A stretch of 64,000 nt of DNA from contig SRUQ01000001.1 of the NCBI GenBank assembly GCA_004791255.1, forward strand, positions 186,001-250,000. The letters run 5' to 3'. Below, piece after piece: positions 60,603 through 64,000 of this stretch. Source of the DNA: a bacterium M00.F.Ca.ET.205.01.1.1 (GTDB lineage Bacteria > Pseudomonadota > Alphaproteobacteria > Rhizobiales > Rhizobiaceae). The notes under the pieces were generated by a model. The model was not told where the DNA came from, ran no database searches, and saw only the letters and a program-made list of their open reading frames with translations. The stretch's first letter is position 1. The number at the start of each line of letters is the position of its first letter. The translations under genes and the position numbers were made by a program.

Positions 60603-60789
60603 CCTTCTCCCCTTGTGGGAGAAGGTGGCCTCGCGAAGCGAGGTCGGATGAGGGGTGCGCGAAGGATCGCGGCTTTGCAGAAGTAAGCGGCTGAAATCTT
60701 TCGATCTTTCCACGCCTCATTCCGCTGGAACACCCCTCATCCGTCTCGGCGCTGCGCGCCGATCCACCTTCTCCCACAAGGGGAGAAGG
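60603..60789. repeat. RIME-like inverted pair B
   Basis: Units at 60603-60657 (CCTTCTCCCC … GATGAGGGGTG) and 60731-60789 (CACCCCTCATCCG … GAGAAGGA) are inverted copies flanking about 73 bp. Inner hairpins are CCTCGC-GAA-GCGAGG and GGCGC-TGC-GCGCC. The element lies between the convergent ends of the FAH and ABC-ATPase genes. Confidence 0.8.
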
Positions 60790-60806
60790 AAGAGCGCGGT
60801 TCCGCG

Positions 60807-61805
<999 letters not shown>

Positions 61806-61821
61806 GGCGTCGTTCCTGTTT

Positions 61822-62877
61822 CTAGAGTTTCACGGCATTGCCGCTGCGCACGCTCTCGTCGGCGGCAAGGCAGACGGCGAGCGACTTCACCGCGTCGTCC
61901 ATATGGCGGGTCAGGTCGATATCCTCGCGGATCGCCTTCAGCACGAAGGCCTGTTCGAGGTCGCAGAGGTCCTGGTGGCCGGGTTCACCCGCCATCGACA
62001 GCATCTCGTCGGGCCTGGTGAACTTGCCGTCCGGTCCGGTCGCCGCACTGTGCAGGCGAATGGTCGAGGTCTTGGTGTGGGTGTCGATATCGTCGGACTT
62101 CACGCCTTCCTTCATGACGATCGACACGCAGCCGTTCGGCGAAATGACATCCTTCACGAAGAAGGCGGTCTCCGAGATCATCGGTCCCCAGCCGGCTTCG
62201 TACCAGCCGACCGAGCCGTCATCGAACAGCACCTGCAGGTGGCCGTAATTGTACATGGAGGCGCCAACCTCCTGGCTCAGCCGGACGCCCATGCCGCGCA
62301 CCTCGACCGGCCTGGCGTCGGTGATCTGCAGCATGACGTCGAGATAGTGGACGCCGCAGTCGACGATCGGCGATGTCGTCTGCATCAGCTGCTTGTGCGT
62401 CTGCCAGGTATCGCCCGAGGATTGCTGGTTGAGGTTCATGCGGAACACGTATGGGCCGCCCAATTTGCGCGCCTCGGCGATCAGTCTCACCCACGAAGGA
62501 TGGTGGCGCAGGATATAGCCGATCACCAGTTTTTTGCCGTTGGCCTTGGCGGCGGCGACGACGCGCCTGGCGTCGGCCACCGTCGTTGCCAGCGGCTTTT
62601 CGACGAAGACATGGCAGCCGGCTTCGAACGCCTTCACCGCATAGTCGGCATGGCTGTCGGAATAGGTGGCGATGCAGGCGACATCGGGCTTTTCCTCGCG
62701 CAGCGCGTCATCAAAGGAGCGCCGGATGCCGTAGCCCGCCAGCCCGTCCGGCAGCGGCACGTCGGAACGGTTGATGAGTGCTGCGATCTGAAAACCGGGA
62801 TTGGTATGATAGGCCAGCGCATGGCTGCGACCCATATTGCCAAGGCCGGCGACGACGACGCGGAGAGGAGAACTCAC
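61822..62877 (-). CDS. Gfo/Idh/MocA family oxidoreductase
   Basis: A 351-residue NAD(P)-dependent sugar or inositol dehydrogenase. The Rossmann motif [14 protein letters not shown] lies near residue 11, and the EKPLATT motif near 93 carries the catalytic lysine of the family; [10 protein letters not shown] near 173 fits the second domain. It sits inside the ABC transporter run, between the ATPase and permease genes, so it probably oxidises the imported sugar. Sixteen bases separate it from the ATPase gene. Confidence 0.88.
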   Translation of the reverse strand: MSSPLRVVVAGLGNMGRSHALAYHTNPGFQIAALINRSDVPLPDGLAGYGIRRSFDDALREEKPDVACIATYSDSHADYAVKAFEAGCHVFVEKPLATTVADARRVVAAAKANGKKLVIGYILRHHPSWVRLIAEARKLGGPYVFRMNLNQQSSGDTWQTHKQLMQTTSPIVDCGVHYLDVMLQITDARPVEVRGMGVRLSQEVGASMYNYGHLQVLFDDGSVGWYEAGWGPMISETAFFVKDVISPNGCVSIVMKEGVKSDDIDTHTKTSTIRLHSAATGPDGKFTRPDEMLSMAGEPGHQDLCDLEQAFVLKAIREDIDLTRHMDDAVKSLAVCLAADESVRSGNAVKL

Positions 62878-62917
62878 GAGGCTGCTCCAACGGTTGCAAT
62901 TTTTCCTACCAGGGTGT

Positions 62918-63093
62918 CACCCCACCCGGCGCTTCGCGCCGACCTCCCCATCGAGGGGAGGTAAGGCGTCGGCGTGGCCTTGCTCGCTGCCGTAGAAGCG
63001 GCGTGAAAGTCAGAACTCCGGCGGTCAGGGATGAAGCAGCGACCTCCTACCTCCCCTTGATGGGGAGGTCGGCGCGCAGCGCCGGGTGGGGTG
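62918..63093. repeat. RIME-like inverted pair C, variant sequence
   Basis: Units 62918-62965 (CACCCCACCCGGCGC … GAGGTAAGG) and 63046-63093 (CCTACCTCCCC … CCGGGTGGGGTG) form an inverted pair around about 80 bp. The sequence differs from pairs A and B (CACCCCACCCGG in place of CACCCCTCATCCG), but the architecture is identical. It separates the dehydrogenase gene from the permease gene and may damp read-through. Confidence 0.78.
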
Positions 63094-63127
63094 CAGCGCC
63101 GACCGAATGCGATTAGCAGCCCTCCGC

Positions 63128-63967
63128 TCACTTGACAGCTCCCGACGTAATGCCGCGGATCAGCTGCCGCGAGAAGATGACGTAAAGGACCAGCACCGGC
63201 AGGATCGCCAGCGACAGCGCCGCCAGGATGGCGTTCCAGTTGGTGACGAACTGGCCGAGAAAGAGCTGCGCGCCGAGCGTCACCGTCTTGGTCTCTTCGG
63301 ACGGCGCCAGGATCAGCGGGAACCACAGATCGTTCCAGATCGGGATCATGGTGAAGACGGCGACGGTCGCCATGGACGGGCGCACCAGCGGCACCACCAG
63401 CCGGAAGAAGATCGTATATTCCGACAAGCCGTCGATGCGGCCGGCATTCTTCAGATCGTCGGAGACCTGCTTCATGAATTCCGACAGGATGAAGACGGCG
63501 AGCGGCAGGCCTTGCGCGGTATAGACCAGGATCAGCGCCGTCAGCGTGTTGACCAGCCCGCTTGCCACCATCAGCTGCAGGATGGCGACGGTGGCGAGCC
63601 GGATCGGGATCATGATGCCGAGCGCCAGATAGAGCCCCATCAGCGTGTTGCCGCGAAAGCGGTATTCCGACAGCGCGAAGGCGGCCATGGCGCCGAACAG
63701 AAGCACGAAGAACAGCGAACCGATGGTGACGACGAGGCTGTTCTGGAAATAGTGGATGAAGTCGCCCTGGCCGATCACCGTGGTGTAGCCGATCAGGTCG
63801 AATGTGCCTGGCGTCGGCGGCGTCAGCGGTGCGCTGAAGATGCCGGCGCGGGATTTGAACGAGTTCATGATGACCAGGATCACCGGGAACAGCGCGATCG
63901 CCGTATAAGTCAACAGGATCGCGTGGGCACCGATGGTGCGGGGCAGGGAACGGGTGGCGGTGCTCAT
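63128..63967 (-). CDS. Carbohydrate ABC transporter permease (MalG type)
   Basis: A 279-residue inner-membrane permease with six hydrophobic segments (starting near residues 14, 75, 108, 140, 190 and 245). The coupling-loop sequence LKNAGRIDGLSEYTIFFRLVVPLVRP near 177 is the EAA-like motif of the MalG/CUT1 group. The ATG lies ten bases after the stop of the gene upstream, so the two permeases are co-translated. The cognate binding protein lies outside the window. Confidence 0.9.
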   Translation of the reverse strand: MSTATRSLPRTIGAHAILLTYTAIALFPVILVIMNSFKSRAGIFSAPLTPPTPGTFDLIGYTTVIGQGDFIHYFQNSLVVTIGSLFFVLLFGAMAAFALSEYRFRGNTLMGLYLALGIMIPIRLATVAILQLMVASGLVNTLTALILVYTAQGLPLAVFILSEFMKQVSDDLKNAGRIDGLSEYTIFFRLVVPLVRPSMATVAVFTMIPIWNDLWFPLILAPSEETKTVTLGAQLFLGQFVTNWNAILAALSLAILPVLVLYVIFSRQLIRGITSGAVK

Positions 63968-63977
63968 CTCTTGCCCC

Positions 63978-64000
63978 TCAGAACTGGTAGCGACGCAGGC
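63978..64000 (-). CDS. C-terminal end of an upstream gene, probably the partner sugar permease
   Basis: Only the last codons are inside the window, reading LRRYQF and then TGA. Position directly ahead of a MalG-type permease and the short spacing suggest the MalF-type partner, but the visible residues alone prove nothing. Confidence 0.4.

Overview
The window is high-GC chromosomal DNA. Its protein families, intergenic repeats and gene order (dapD … dapE, truA, fmt, def, rmuC) point to an alphaproteobacterium of the Rhizobiales, most like Mesorhizobium. That assignment is an inference from gene content, because no 16S or marker phylogeny could be run. No integrase, transposase, rRNA gene, ordinary tRNA gene or CRISPR array was seen.

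Layout. 0-10 kb: housekeeping genes for lysine/meso-DAP synthesis (dapD, dapE), tRNA and protein maturation (truA, fmt, def), rmuC and small membrane proteins. 10-18 kb: a cation diffusion facilitator, a 41-residue basic mini-protein, a guanidine-II (mini-ykkC) riboswitch ahead of a sugE/gdx guanidinium exporter, two luciferase-like flavin oxidoreductases, an AI-2E family permease, an arylamine N-acetyltransferase and an inositol-monophosphatase-like enzyme. 18-24.3 kb: an RNA-repair island. rtcR is divergent from a sigma-54 operon made of rsr (Ro60/TROVE), a 1.1-kb stretch without credible protein genes, and rtcB. That stretch folds by eye into seven tandem Y-RNA-like transcripts, each carrying a different circularly permuted tRNA mimic. 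This is the standout of the window.

24-33 kb: a 4-hydroxyphenylacetate/homoprotocatechuate cluster (hpaB, hpaC, hpaR, hpaF, hpaE, hpaD, hpaG, hpaH) with an AraC-type activator and a clear palindromic operator; the final aldolase (hpaI) is absent. 33-44 kb: an accessory catabolic block with a small-molecule kinase, a phospholyase-type PLP enzyme, a second class III aminotransferase, a HAD hydrolase, a Tm-1-like protein, an IclR regulator, an APC permease, a cytochrome P450 and an aldehyde dehydrogenase. 44-47 kb: metQ-metN-metI. 47-54.5 kb: a GcvT-like protein, an SGNH hydrolase, hyuA/hyuB and a ferredoxin-NADP reductase. 54.5-60.6 kb: deoC with a two-domain ALDH16-like dehydrogenase, then an SDR and an FAH-fold hydrolase that fit the end of L-fuconate breakdown. 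60.8-64 kb: a sugar ABC transporter (ATPase, permease, partial second permease) with a Gfo/Idh/MocA dehydrogenase.

The intergenic spaces carry several rhizobial repeat families: three inverted pairs of RIME-like palindromes, two copies of a roughly 185-bp mosaic element, 41-nt palindromes and a short tandem-hairpin array. All coordinates, pairings and motifs were read by eye; family assignments rest on motif recognition, not on database searches.
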